Of a DNA stretch of 64,000 nucleotides, positions 1-7,979 are shown piece by piece (position 1 is the first letter of the stretch; every line of letters begins with the position of its first letter). This DNA comes from CAVQBJ01 sp963710725 (GTDB lineage: Bacteria > Actinomycetota > Thermoleophilia > Solirubrobacterales > Solirubrobacteraceae), in the NCBI GenBank assembly GCA_963710725.1, contig CAVQBJ010000002.1, positions 1 to 64,000 of the forward strand, read 5' to 3'. The notes under the pieces were generated by a model. It saw nothing but the letters and a program-made list of their open reading frames with translations, was not told the origin of the DNA and did no database searches. The position numbers and the translations under genes were made by a program.

Positions 1-45
1 ACATGCGCCTCTTCGTACGCCGGGGGTCGGGGTAGCAAAGCGAAT

Positions 46-67
46 TTTGTCCCAACTTTGTCCCAAC
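46..67 (+). repeat. Paired 11-bp direct repeats upstream of integrase (arm-type sites?)
   Basis: Two abutting copies of TTTGTCCCAAC lie 44 bp before the integrase start. The core TTTGTCCC recurs twice at 37582-37601, just before the tRNA-Met fragment. Short direct repeats beside the integrase and near the opposite att site are what arm-type integrase binding sites look like; this role is inferred, not shown. Confidence 0.6.
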
Positions 68-110
68 GGTCGGATGAGTTGCCATCCGACCACGCGAGGA
101 GGACAGAGGC

Positions 111-1334
111 ATGGAGCAGTTCGCACCCGGCATCTTCACCGGCAACGTCTATCGCCGCGACGGCCAGCGTAGGCCGATGTGGTACGCGCGGTACCGGCTC
201 CCGGACGGGCGCGAGGTCCGCAGGCGCATCGGACCCGCGTGGACCGGCCGCGGGCGACCGGAGGCCGGCTACTACACGCGGCGCACCGCCGAGGACTGGC
301 TACACGACGTGCTCGAGCAGGCGCGGCGCGGCACGCTGCCCGGTCTCGTCCGCACCGGCGCCACGTTCGCCGACGCCGCCGCGGAGTACCTGCGCTACGT
401 CGAGGTCGACCGCGGCCGCCGTGCGACGACCGTCTCCGACTACCGCTCGATCGTCGACGTGCACCTGCTTCCGGCGTTCGGCGAGATGCGCCTCGAAGAC
501 ATCACCACGGCGATGATCGAGCGCTGGGTCGCGGGGGTGGTGCGCCAGCGTCCCGGGGATGCGCCGCTCACGAGCCGCTCGATCAACAAGTTCCTCGTCG
601 TCCTCCATGGGATCTTCCGGCGCGCTCGGAAGGCGTACGGGCTGCGCTCGAATCCGGTCGTCGACGTCGAGAAGCGCCCGCAGGCGAACGCCGGCGACAT
701 CGAGGTGTTCTCGCCGGAGGAGATCCATGCGTTGCTGCGCGCCGCCGCGGACGAGCGGGATGCGGCGGCGTATGCGGTCGCCGCGTTCGCTGGGCTGCGG
801 ATGGGGGAGTTGCGGGCGCTGCTCTGGCGCGATGTCGACTTCGCCCGGTCGGTGCTCCGCGTGCGGGGGAGCTTCGCGCAAGGCCAGCTGACGGCGCCCA
901 AGTCGGGGAGGGTGCGGTCGGTGCCGCTCATCGACGAGGCGGCAGCCCGACTCGCCCAACTTGGGCGGAGCGGACAGGCGGACGACGAGGGCCTCGTATT
1001 CCACGAGGCGTCTGGGGCGCACCTCAACGACGATCGGCTCCGCCGGCGCTATGTCTCCGCTCTGGAGAGCGCAGGGCTACGCCGACTGCGCTTCCACGAC
1101 CTGCGGCACACGTTCGGCACGCTGGCGATCACGCGTGCGGACATCCTCGAGGTGCAGGCGTGGATGGGGCACGGAGACGTCAAGACCACCATGCGCTACC
1201 TGCACTACCGCGATCGGAGCGATGCGGCAGCGCGGCTGGCGGAGGCGTTTCGGCTGGCGCCCACGCCGGTCGGCCAGGGGCCGCTCGGCGGGGGCGTGGC
1301 TCGGGAGCGCGCGGAGGCCGAACGACCACTCTGA
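111..1334 (+). CDS. Tyrosine site-specific integrase
   Basis: 407 aa, the normal size for an integrase of an ICE or prophage in actinobacteria. The N-terminal ~90 residues form an arm-binding-like region, followed by a SAM-like core-binding domain (about 85-185) and the catalytic domain. Catalytic signatures are visible: Arg in AGLRMGELRAL, Lys in PKSGRVRSVPL, the HDLRHTFGT box, the later His in GHGDVKTT and the nucleophile Tyr in MRYLHY. It would cut and rejoin DNA at att sites. The protein is encoded at the left edge of the accessory region and transcribed inward. Paired direct repeats immediately upstream match repeats near the tRNA-Met fragment at 37.7 kb, so that fragment is the most likely partner att site. 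ATG start is preceded by GAGGA. Confidence 0.93.
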   Translation: MEQFAPGIFTGNVYRRDGQRRPMWYARYRLPDGREVRRRIGPAWTGRGRPEAGYYTRRTAEDWLHDVLEQARRGTLPGLVRTGATFADAAAEYLRYVEVDRGRRATTVSDYRSIVDVHLLPAFGEMRLEDITTAMIERWVAGVVRQRPGDAPLTSRSINKFLVVLHGIFRRARKAYGLRSNPVVDVEKRPQANAGDIEVFSPEEIHALLRAAADERDAAAYAVAAFAGLRMGELRALLWRDVDFARSVLRVRGSFAQGQLTAPKSGRVRSVPLIDEAAARLAQLGRSGQADDEGLVFHEASGAHLNDDRLRRRYVSALESAGLRRLRFHDLRHTFGTLAITRADILEVQAWMGHGDVKTTMRYLHYRDRSDAAARLAEAFRLAPTPVGQGPLGGGVARERAEAERPL

Positions 1335-1424
1335 GGGGTGCGTGTGTGGTGGACAGCTCCAACGCCGCTGGGTCGGGCCGACTGATTGCGCTCTGGCGCG
1401 GCCCTCCCGACGAAACGCTGCTGG
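1331..1424 (+). repeat. Copy A of ~95-bp imperfect direct repeat (downstream of integrase)
   Basis: The stretch overlapping the integrase stop resembles 4138-4232 by eye at roughly four of five positions, including the shared block CGCCGCTGGGTCGGGCCGA. Copy B lies just past the tRNA-His fragment with no integrase in front of it, so copy B may be the leftover 3' flank of a lost second integrase. Confidence 0.6.
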
Positions 1425-1455
1425 AGTGGCGGTCGAGCGCGCGGATCTCGCAGCA

Positions 1456-2229
1456 CTAGCGCGTCCGCCTCCGAGCATCCCAGTCCCACGCCTGTGCGAA
1501 CAGTCTAGGCTCGGCGTTGGCCCATTGCTCGGGGAGGGCCGCAACGCGTTCGGCGTACGCGATCACGGCCGGTCTGCCGGTCCAGATCACCCGCGGATAC
1601 AGGTCCGCCGGAGTGAGCCCGGCGGCGCGGCGTCGGGGCATCCGCTGCGTGAGGCGACGGCCGGCTCCGGCAACCGCGACCAGCTGCTTGGCGATTATCC
1701 GCGGGTCGAGCTGGCGTTCGAATGTGCCTTGGCCGTGGTTGCCGGGGTCGGCCCGCTGCGGCGCGAATCCAAGCTTGGGGTGCGCGAGCTTGTTGCGTAG
1801 CCCGAACAGCTGGCTGATCGGTTGGATGAGTTCGTCGTCGCGCACGAACAGAGGCTCGCCGACGGCCAGTTGGCCGCCAACCACGAGCTTGTCGACGGTT
1901 GCCATCCGGTCGACCGCCTCAAAGTCGCTCTTCGAGAGATGTGCCGCGAGGAACTCATTGGCGTACGCCTCGGCTGCAAACGCTGCGTATAGCGCAGCGG
2001 TCAGGCAGTACCCCTGCTGGGCTCGGGCGGCGGAGTCGCGCAAGAGCAATCGCCGTGTCGCTTGCGCCTCTGACATTCTGCCGGTGGGGCGACGCATGCC
2101 GAGCTCATAGATGCTGCGGGGTACACCTGCTGTCCATAGGGCGTCGATGGCCTGGCCGAGGTACAGACCAGATAGACCCCTCGGCCCCTCGACAGTCTCA
2201 GCCCGCCCGCTAGTTGGCCCGTCCGCCAT
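1456..2229 (-). CDS. HEPN-motif protein, function unknown
   Basis: About 257 aa from the ATG beginning MADGPTSG; the open frame extends further upstream but that part reads like non-coding GC-rich sequence. Around residue 150 it carries RNKLAH, matching the Rx4-6H signature of HEPN-fold RNases. The helical, Ala-rich region before it (QQGYCLTAALYAAFAAEAY) fits the four-helix HEPN bundle. HEPN proteins commonly act as toxins or abortive-infection RNases, but a single Rx4H is weak evidence and no antitoxin-type nucleotidyltransferase is adjacent. It diverges from the 180-aa gene at 2444. No good ribosome binding site was seen, so the start is uncertain. Confidence 0.6.
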   Translation of the reverse strand: MADGPTSGRAETVEGPRGLSGLYLGQAIDALWTAGVPRSIYELGMRRPTGRMSEAQATRRLLLRDSAARAQQGYCLTAALYAAFAAEAYANEFLAAHLSKSDFEAVDRMATVDKLVVGGQLAVGEPLFVRDDELIQPISQLFGLRNKLAHPKLGFAPQRADPGNHGQGTFERQLDPRIIAKQLVAVAGAGRRLTQRMPRRRAAGLTPADLYPRVIWTGRPAVIAYAERVAALPEQWANAEPRLFAQAWDWDARRRTR

Positions 2230-2443
2230 CTCAGGGGCAATGTCTATCGGGCGGGGCGGCCGGATGAGGCCGCTCCGGCCGGCCGGTCGGCCGATGGCCG
2301 TGGCGTGCCTGCCGGGTCGGGCGCGGTCCCGATCCGCAGGGCGGTCGTTCGCAGCCGCGTCATGCGGGGAGCGCAACCACGCGCCCAGGAGTCCTGCGCG
2401 ACGGATCGCAACGGACGCAGTCGCGTGGGGTAGCGTGTGCCGC

Positions 2444-2986
2444 ATGCTCCGCGCGTCCAGCGACGACGGGGACTACCTCGATCGGCTTGCGCAGACCCTA
2501 CGCGACCTGATGCCGACGCCGGATGATGACGAGCGCACGCGGACCAAGAAACGTGGGAAGGCGCTGAAGTTCGCCCAACGCCTCAGCGCATACGAAACCG
2601 GGTTCGCCGCCGCCGCGCTGGCCCTCATGATTCCTCAAAGCGAGATCCAAGACGAAGCACCGGAACTCCGGCAGTTCATTGCCGAATTCGCCGATCCCAC
2701 CTTGGAGCAGGGTGGTTGGACCCTCGCGGACACGCTGATGCGCCGCGTTGATCCGCCTGACCTCTCGCCCGAAACGATCGTCGATCTGGCCGGAATGGCG
2801 GCGGTGTGCAGTCGTCGGGCGCAAGCCAGAGAAGCGCTGGGCGAACTCATCGGCGCCTACCGCAGAGGCGAGCTGACTCCAGCCGCGGCCGCCGAGCTTG
2901 AGGCATCTGCGCTCGAGGCGGGGGACGATCTGAGCACGTGGCCCGCCGGTTCCACGGACAGCTCGGCGCGGCATTCGCGCGGCTGA
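2444..2986 (+). CDS. Hypothetical protein
   Basis: 180 aa from the ATG at 2444 (MLRASSDDGD); in-frame codons upstream overlap the divergent neighbour and were discarded. The sequence is mainly helical and acidic, without signal peptide or membrane segment, with a KKRGKALKFAQRLSAYETGF segment near residue 30. No motif was recognised. It diverges from the HEPN-motif gene and could be its partner, though nothing in the sequence demonstrates this. Confidence 0.6.
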   Translation: MLRASSDDGDYLDRLAQTLRDLMPTPDDDERTRTKKRGKALKFAQRLSAYETGFAAAALALMIPQSEIQDEAPELRQFIAEFADPTLEQGGWTLADTLMRRVDPPDLSPETIVDLAGMAAVCSRRAQAREALGELIGAYRRGELTPAAAAELEASALEAGDDLSTWPAGSTDSSARHSRG

Positions 2987-3070
2987 CGCGAGGGCCCGGC
3001 ACAAGTGCGCGTCGTAGCTGTTCGCGGACGCAGCGTGACGCGCGTTCCCGCGTGATGGCAGGTTGCGCCG

Positions 3071-3745
3071 CTAAACAGGCTGCGTAGTCGTGCTCCGGCC
3101 TTCTCTTGCCGCGTTCCCCACCGTCGCCTCGGCGGAGAGGGGCGTATGGGGGCGGCAGTACCGTGTCGACGAGCCTTGGAGGCGTTTGCCGCGCACGACG
3201 CACTCTCCCGCTGCGTGGCCGGCCCGAGCCGCGATCTCCTGGACCGTGAGCGGCCGCTGCTTCTCAATTGCGAGGTAGTGGTGCTCGTCGCTGTGACATG
3301 CCGGGCATAGCCAGAGCACGTCGAGCGGCCGGGAGTAGTCGGGGTGATGCGCTTGCAGCACCACGCGGCGCTCGTCGAGGCTGCCAGGGCGCGCCGCCTG
3401 CCCGCACCGTTCGCACGCAACCGGCTTCTCGACCCTCCCGCGCTTCACCGAGTCACGCAGCTTGCGGCGTGCGCGGCCCTTCGCAAGCTCCTGCTCGTCG
3501 CGCCTCGCGATCCAGGCGCCCACCCTCCCTTCGGGACGCGCCACCACACGGCCGGACTCGGCGAGCTTCCGCTCTCGGTAGGGCGAAAGTATCCCCCACT
3601 GCACCGGCACGCTATCCATGCGTGCGAGGGCGCGCATCGCCGTGAACCACTCGCGGCAGCCGTCCAGCGTCTCGAAGCCGCGAGCCACCACACCCTCGCT
3701 CACGAGCGTCTGGTGGTCGTGTGCGATGCGGTCCACGGCGATCAT
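3071..3745 (-). CDS. HNH-like zinc-binding protein
   Basis: About 224 aa from the ATG at 3745 (MIAVDRIAHD); an upstream in-frame start at 3847 is possible. The C-terminal half holds CERCG, then VVLQAHHPDYSRPLDVLWLC, then PACHSDEHH. Two CxxC knuckles framing an HH-x-DY-x-P-V-WLC segment are typical of phage-type HNH-fold endonucleases and related zinc proteins. The middle is strongly basic (RRKLRDSVKRGR), suiting nucleic-acid binding. It ends the first block of cargo, just before the tRNA-His fragment. Nuclease activity is inferred from the family resemblance only. Confidence 0.6.
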   Translation of the reverse strand: MIAVDRIAHDHQTLVSEGVVARGFETLDGCREWFTAMRALARMDSVPVQWGILSPYRERKLAESGRVVARPEGRVGAWIARRDEQELAKGRARRKLRDSVKRGRVEKPVACERCGQAARPGSLDERRVVLQAHHPDYSRPLDVLWLCPACHSDEHHYLAIEKQRPLTVQEIAARAGHAAGECVVRGKRLQGSSTRYCRPHTPLSAEATVGNAAREGRSTTTQPV

Positions 3746-3888
3746 CGTCGCAGACGCGGTCGGTGATGAGCCGCTGCGGCGGTGCGAGTGAAGGTGCAAA
3801 TAGGCCCACACCACTCGGCGACACGACGCCGGCCGGCGTAGCGCCAACCCACGCGCGCAACGACGCGCCGCGCCACCTGGGGAGAGGG

Positions 3889-3930
3889 TTGTGGTCTCGG
3901 CGGTCGCGGGTTCGAATCCCGTCGCTCACC
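3889..3930 (+). other. tRNA-His(GTG) 3' fragment, putative att scar
   Basis: This 42-nt segment reads as tRNA positions 32-73: anticodon loop TTGTGGT (anticodon GTG), anticodon-stem 3' strand, a 5-nt variable region, the T arm GCGGGTTCGAATCCCGT and acceptor strand CGCTCAC plus C73 as in tRNA-His. Nothing upstream pairs with the anticodon or acceptor strands, so the 5' half is missing. Integrases that target tRNA genes leave exactly this kind of 3' copy. The surrounding gap (3746-4577) otherwise holds only the repeat at 4138 and a run of nine G at 4331. Confidence 0.8.
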
Positions 3931-4137
3931 CTCAGGAAGGGGCTGGAAATCGGGGGGTTTTGGTTTCCGGGGCGCGCCGTGTGGAGCCGGGGCGGGTCTC
4001 TAGAAATTCTGTGGCTCGATAGACGATCTTCGGTCGGCCCTGGCCTCCGGGGGCGGCTGTCGGCTCGGTTCGCGGGCGGCAGTATCGACTGCGGCGCCGA
4101 GGCGGCTCGCATCCGCACGGACTCCTAAGGGGGAGCA

Positions 4138-4232
4138 CTGAGGGGGAGCGCGTGTGGCGGTCAGCTCCGGCGCCGCTGGGTCGGGCCGATGACAGCGCCC
4201 TGGGTGCGGCCCTCCCGACGATGCGCTGCTGA
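4138..4232 (+). repeat. Copy B of ~95-bp imperfect direct repeat
   Basis: Same orientation as copy A at 1331-1424, sharing GTGTGG, CAGCTCC, CGCCGCTGGGTCGGGCCGA, GCGGCCCTCCCGACGA and GCTGCTG in the same order and spacing. It lies 200 bp past the tRNA-His fragment. This placement would fit a remnant of the 3' flank of an integrase gene from a second, related element. Confidence 0.6.
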
Positions 4233-4577
4233 CTCCACGCCAACCGCGAGCGAATGCAGCGGTTGACGCGGAACCGGACGGCCACGTTTGGCCGGCGGCG
4301 ATCGTCCCGGTGCTGCGGAGATCCAACCTGATGGGGGGGGGCGTTGTCGCCGTAAGGCATCGTCCGCACCGGCTTTCGCCCCGGCGATCGCGTTCGTGGC
4401 AAAGGATGTGTCTCCGAAACTGCGCAACTGACGAATTGCACGACCAGTCAACTCACCACCCTGCCGGGCGACTCGGGTAGCGACGCCCAGCCTGGCCTGG
4501 CCGTCGCCCTGCCGGAAAGCCACACACGTCAGGCGACGTAACACGCCAATGCTCGCGAGCAGCGCGACCCCGGCTTC

Positions 4578-5738
4578 TCAGTGCCGCTCCAGCACAAAGA
4601 CGAACTCGCGATTGGGAACCTGGATCTCCTTCGTCCATTGATGCGTCCATTTCATGCTCGCCATCACGTTCTCTTTATGGCTGATGGACTCCACTCTCAG
4701 TAGCTTACCGGACGCCCGAAGTACCTCCAGCAACTCGTCTGCGGTTGCGCGCCCACCGGAACTGTATGAAAGGACCACAAACGAAGCCTCCGTTGACGCA
4801 ATCAACCGTTCCACGGCCTTGACAGCAATAAACCTGCCATCTGGCCCGCGCCGAAACTCCTCAAACTCTGAACTCGCGACTCGGTCCCTGGAATCTATCC
4901 TGCGCTTAGCCTTCCCGAACAGATCAGGGCGATCGTTTAAGCACACCGTTGTCCAGAGGTGATAGTACCCCGCGTACCGAACGCGCGACGGAGGCATCTT
5001 GTCGTTGTTAGACCCATATGGCGGGTCAAAGTACGCAAGATCCACTTTGGTGTCCGCCAATGCATCAAAGATGTCCCGGCGGACGACACGATGGTCGCGA
5101 TTGTACGCAATCATCAGGGGTACACGAAGGCTCATCTCATTGTACGAGCGCGGTGACCAATCCTTAAGATATGACGCATAGTGACCGAGGGTGTTATCGA
5201 CCTTGTCGAGGGCGTAGATAAGGCTCGTTAGCGCGACCGCGCGGTCAACGTCTGACAGCTTGAGACGGTCAATCTCCTCTCGAATGCCGTCGAGCTTGCG
5301 CGTATTGTGAACCTGCCAAGGCCGCTTCAAGCCGTCTTGCTGTACGGCGGACTGAGAGGTAGCTACACCGCCGTAATGCTGAGTGAACCAGCCGTCGTAG
5401 CCACTAATACCGTTCAGATGGTCTATCAACTCTTGATAGTACGGCCAGCCCGCGCGAGCCGTCAAGTGGCACATACCGAAAACCTGGGACCAGATCGCTG
5501 AATCATTACAAGTTACGCCATATCCCAGTCCTGCAAGTGCCTGCGAGACGCGTGTCGTCCCGGCGAAACCGTCCAGAACCGACTTGACGGGCAGGTCTTG
5601 CATTGCACGGATCAGGGCTCCCAACATCTTCTGCTTCGAACCCGCGTACTTGATGCCCTCGGTCGGAGGCACGGAGGCCAGCCCCGGTCCTGCGAGGGCG
5701 AGTTGCTGTTGCTCGAGAACTGCGGGTGCCCCCGTCAC
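4578..5738 (-). CDS. D12-class (Dam-like) adenine-N6 DNA methyltransferase
   Basis: 386 aa. An early KYAGSKQKML (about residue 28) matches the D12-class N-terminal (G/S)xK motif, followed by the SAM-binding motif I VLDGFAGTTRVS (about 55) and the catalytic motif IV YFDPPYG (about 215). It should transfer a methyl group to adenine in a specific site; the site cannot be predicted here. The GTG start overlaps the stop of the upstream gene as GTGA, so the two are translationally coupled. Both genes are clearly less GC-rich than the surroundings, a sign of separate acquisition. It is the protective half of the restriction-modification pair. Confidence 0.9.
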   Translation of the reverse strand: MTGAPAVLEQQQLALAGPGLASVPPTEGIKYAGSKQKMLGALIRAMQDLPVKSVLDGFAGTTRVSQALAGLGYGVTCNDSAIWSQVFGMCHLTARAGWPYYQELIDHLNGISGYDGWFTQHYGGVATSQSAVQQDGLKRPWQVHNTRKLDGIREEIDRLKLSDVDRAVALTSLIYALDKVDNTLGHYASYLKDWSPRSYNEMSLRVPLMIAYNRDHRVVRRDIFDALADTKVDLAYFDPPYGSNNDKMPPSRVRYAGYYHLWTTVCLNDRPDLFGKAKRRIDSRDRVASSEFEEFRRGPDGRFIAVKAVERLIASTEASFVVLSYSSGGRATADELLEVLRASGKLLRVESISHKENVMASMKWTHQWTKEIQVPNREFVFVLERH

Positions 5739-6595
5739 GGTGTCGTGCCCACGCCCTGCCTAAGCCGCTGGATGTCCTGCCTCACCACTGCCAACGCGTC
5801 TTCGTGACCTTTGCTTGACGCGACCAGCGCGTGAGAAAATAGCGCGACAAGAACCCGATTGGGCGAGTAGTCGACCCAGCCTCCGGTCAAGCTATCGAAG
5901 TAGCTGGTGGCAATCTTCGTATTGGTCCAGAGCCCCCGCTGCAAGGCGTTCGCGCTTGGACCGCCATAGCGCACCTCACAGATGTAGCCATCGTTTGCGT
6001 CATAGAATCGGAACACGGGATGCTTTCTCCCAGAACCTTCCGTAACCGACGCTATGCGGGCGACGCGTTGCCGAGCTCGCCTGTAGTCGAAAACCATCAC
6101 GTTACACTTCTGACGCCGTTCGTCGTAGATCAGCGGTAGCACATGTATTTCGCCGAAGTCGACGAACGCTGGGTCGTCAAACACTGCCCGGACACCTTTC
6201 GCATCTTGGAGCTCGAGAGCCAGTGATTCGAGCGCTGGGAACATGCCAAAACTCTTGTCAGTCGAAAGCTGAAGAGGACCGTCGCCGTACGCTTTTAGAC
6301 TCACCGGAAAGGTGGCGCCAGTCAGCTCGTTGGTGATGGTGATGTCTTCTTCTTTGGATTTGGCGCGGTACAAGTCCTTGCCAACATGTAGCGACTTGAA
6401 GTCATACATGTATTGATTGATGAACTCCGCGATTGCGATTTCGGCGAGATCTCCGTGCGTCTTGTTGCCGATCAGCCTCATCGTGAAGATGTTACTGAGC
6501 GTCATCTTCACCAACTCAGGATTCTTTGAAAACAGCAGCCTCAGTCTGGCTATGAAGTCAGCGAAGTGGTCGTGTGACGATAGGACTTGTGGCAC
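5735..6595 (-). CDS. Probable type II restriction endonuclease
   Basis: 286 aa from a GTG (VPQVLSSHDHFADF); the frame stays open another 82 codons, but those are GC-rich with no protein character. Residues ~60-110 hold GDLAEIAIAEFINQY, then EEDITI and FPVSLKAYG. This looks like a PD-(D/E)xK core, with Asp in EEDITI and the S-L-K lysine as candidates, followed by GPLQLSTDKSFG. I did not recognise a named family. The main evidence for restriction activity is the GTGA overlap with a D12 methyltransferase and the shared low GC. Expected role: cleaving DNA lacking the partner's methylation. Confidence 0.7.
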   Translation of the reverse strand: MPQVLSSHDHFADFIARLRLLFSKNPELVKMTLSNIFTMRLIGNKTHGDLAEIAIAEFINQYMYDFKSLHVGKDLYRAKSKEEDITITNELTGATFPVSLKAYGDGPLQLSTDKSFGMFPALESLALELQDAKGVRAVFDDPAFVDFGEIHVLPLIYDERRQKCNVMVFDYRRARQRVARIASVTEGSGRKHPVFRFYDANDGYICEVRYGGPSANALQRGLWTNTKIATSYFDSLTGGWVDYSPNRVLVALFSHALVASSKGHEDALAVVRQDIQRLRQGVGTTP

Positions 6596-7116
6596 GGCGA
6601 CGGTTGTGATGGCTGGTAGAGGGCCGCGCAAACCGGCTGGAGCGCCTAGCCCGACTCGGCACGTGGCTTCGTACCGTATGCGGTCGCGCGGACGGCGCGC
6701 GATGCAAAAGCCGTGGGATCGAGCGGCCAACCCTGACGAGCCGGATCGCTGACGTTGCCTGTGAGCCTCGGGCAGGCCGCCTGCAACTGGTGGTGCGGCG
6801 CGAGGGCGGAGGCGGATGCAAGGGATCGTCCGGACGTGCAAGGCGTACGAGCACCGCGCTCGAGCGTTCGACTGGCGAAGAAAAGTCTACGCGCGAGTAG
6901 CCCCGGCCCACCGAAGACCGGACGAGCGCTCTGCGACGAACGCGCTCGTCGGCGCGGGGCCGGTGCGGACGATGCCAGTGGCGACGAAGCAGCGCTCCGC
7001 ATCGGGCCCGATCAGCTCCATCGCCTCCGGTTGAGCGGACGCCCAGGCGTCGCGGTCCCTGACGCTGGCCTGGCGACGCACGCACGCCGCGGCGGGGCGC
7101 ACTTGGCCGCGACTGG
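6596..7116 (+). other. Gene-free stretch
   Basis: No convincing protein-coding frame in this part of the 6596-7625 gap. Long open frames here are GC-rich shadows, and the minus-strand reading crosses a tRNA fragment. It may contain promoter sequence for the leftward restriction-modification pair, but no clear -35/-10 was found. Confidence 0.5.
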
Positions 7117-7158
7117 CTGGGGGCCGGGCGGTCGCAGGTTCAAATCCTGTCTCCCCGA
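7117..7158 (+). other. tRNA-Pro(GGG) 3' fragment, putative att scar
   Basis: 42 nt corresponding to tRNA positions 32-73: loop CTGGGGG (anticodon GGG), stem strand CCGGG, variable CGGTC, T arm GCAGGTTCAAATCCTGT, acceptor strand CTCCCCG and A73. The 5' half of the tRNA, which would need CGGGGAG at its start, is absent. The break point in the anticodon loop is the same as in the His and Met fragments. Amino-acid identity rests on the anticodon alone. Confidence 0.75.
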
Positions 7159-7220
7159 TCGGAGGAAAGCCCTGCATAGAAGTGGTTTTCTGGCGCGCGC
7201 GATGGTCGTCCAGATTCGCC

Positions 7221-7242
7221 ACGGGGAACAAACGGGGAACAA
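7221..7242 (+). repeat. Paired 11-bp direct repeats next to tRNA-Pro scar
   Basis: Two abutting identical copies of ACGGGGAACAA begin 62 bp after the tRNA-Pro fragment. Unit length and tandem arrangement match the repeats upstream of the integrase (46-67), and the GGGxACAA core resembles their reverse complement. They look like arm-type sites of a second integrase that is no longer present. Confidence 0.55.
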
Positions 7243-7417
7243 ACTTTTGGGCGACGTGCGCACGAGCCCTTCTTCGTCGACGTTCTGGCAGGGCCGATGC
7301 GTCGCCGATCGCCGGTGGCGTAGCTCCGCTCCGCCGGGCCGTCAACCCCGGCCTGCGGCCGGGGTTCCCCTCGCTTCGCTCGGTGACTGCCCGGCTCCGC
7401 TCCGCTGAAGGAGCACT

Positions 7418-7443
7418 CAGGAGTCGGGCATGCCCGACTCCTG
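7418..7443. repeat. Perfect 26-bp palindrome
   Basis: The sequence reads identically on both strands, with a half-site of CAGGAGTCGGGCA. It lies 180 bp before the ubiquitin-like operon. It could be an operator, a cruciform or part of a recombination site; no T-run follows, so an ordinary intrinsic terminator is unlikely. A smaller G/C hairpin (CCCCGGCCTGCGGCCGGGG) precedes it at about 7349. Confidence 0.6.
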
Positions 7444-7625
7444 CATGAGGAGCGGGCATCAGATCCCGTGCTGCTGACCGCCAGATCCGAGGAGCCGGTC
7501 GACGCGGTCCGATGACCCCACCGAGAGGCCGCGGCCGTATCCGGTTCTCGTCCGCCAGCACGCTAAACTGTTCGTAGTAGCGAACATGCGTACTTTTCCA
7601 CGAATCCTCTCGGGAGGTTCTTCAG

Positions 7626-7979
7626 ATGGCTGCAGAGCAGATTCCGCAGGAGACCGACGACAACGTCGGGGGCCGTGGCGGCGATCACCCCGGCGGCGGT
7701 GAGCACCGCCACGGCCATGACGACCACGGGCACGATCACCACTGGTTGACGATCTTCATCAACGCCGAGCCAAAGGAGATCGACGACCTCGAGCTCACTT
7801 ACCACGACGTGCTGATGTTGGAGTACAACGGGCACCCGCCGACGGGGGACAACTGGTACATCCAGGCCTCCTACTCGCGCGGGCCCGAGGAGAACCGCCA
7901 GGGGACCCTCATGCCCGGTCACTCGGTCAAGACCAAGGAAGGGATGGCGTTCCGTGTCCGGGCAACTGATCGCTCGTAG
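7626..7979 (+). CDS. Ubiquitin-like protein (single multiubiquitin-type domain)
   Basis: 117 aa. A flexible N-terminus rich in His (HRHGHDDHGHDHH) precedes one compact domain starting WLTIFINAEPKEI. The order of a beta hairpin (LTIFINAEPKEIDDLELTY), HDVLML, YIQASY, GTLMPGHSVKTKEGMAF and a closing TDRS matches the bacterial multiubiquitin family, whose domains end in a similar T-D-x-S. Only one domain is present here, and the C-terminus is ...ATDRS with no Gly-Gly. It is the first gene of a coupled three-gene operon with an E1-like enzyme and a DUF6527-like protein. It is therefore the likely protein modifier, attached to a target or to itself. A start with upstream GGGAGG supports the ATG. 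Confidence 0.82.
   Translation: MAAEQIPQETDDNVGGRGGDHPGGGEHRHGHDDHGHDHHWLTIFINAEPKEIDDLELTYHDVLMLEYNGHPPTGDNWYIQASYSRGPEENRQGTLMPGHSVKTKEGMAFRVRATDRS

Noticed and set aside
3612..4118. Minus-strand ORF with GIRTRDRRDHN
   Set aside because: It is a read-through of the tRNA-His fragment; this peptide is a known sign of translated tRNA 3' ends.
6887..7561. Minus-strand ORF with GETGFEPATARPP
   Set aside because: Translation of the tRNA-Pro fragment, not a protein.
7626..7979. Nickel or zinc metallochaperone based on the His-rich N-terminus
   Set aside because: The rest of the protein and the operon partners fit a ubiquitin-like modifier; the His stretch alone is weak evidence.
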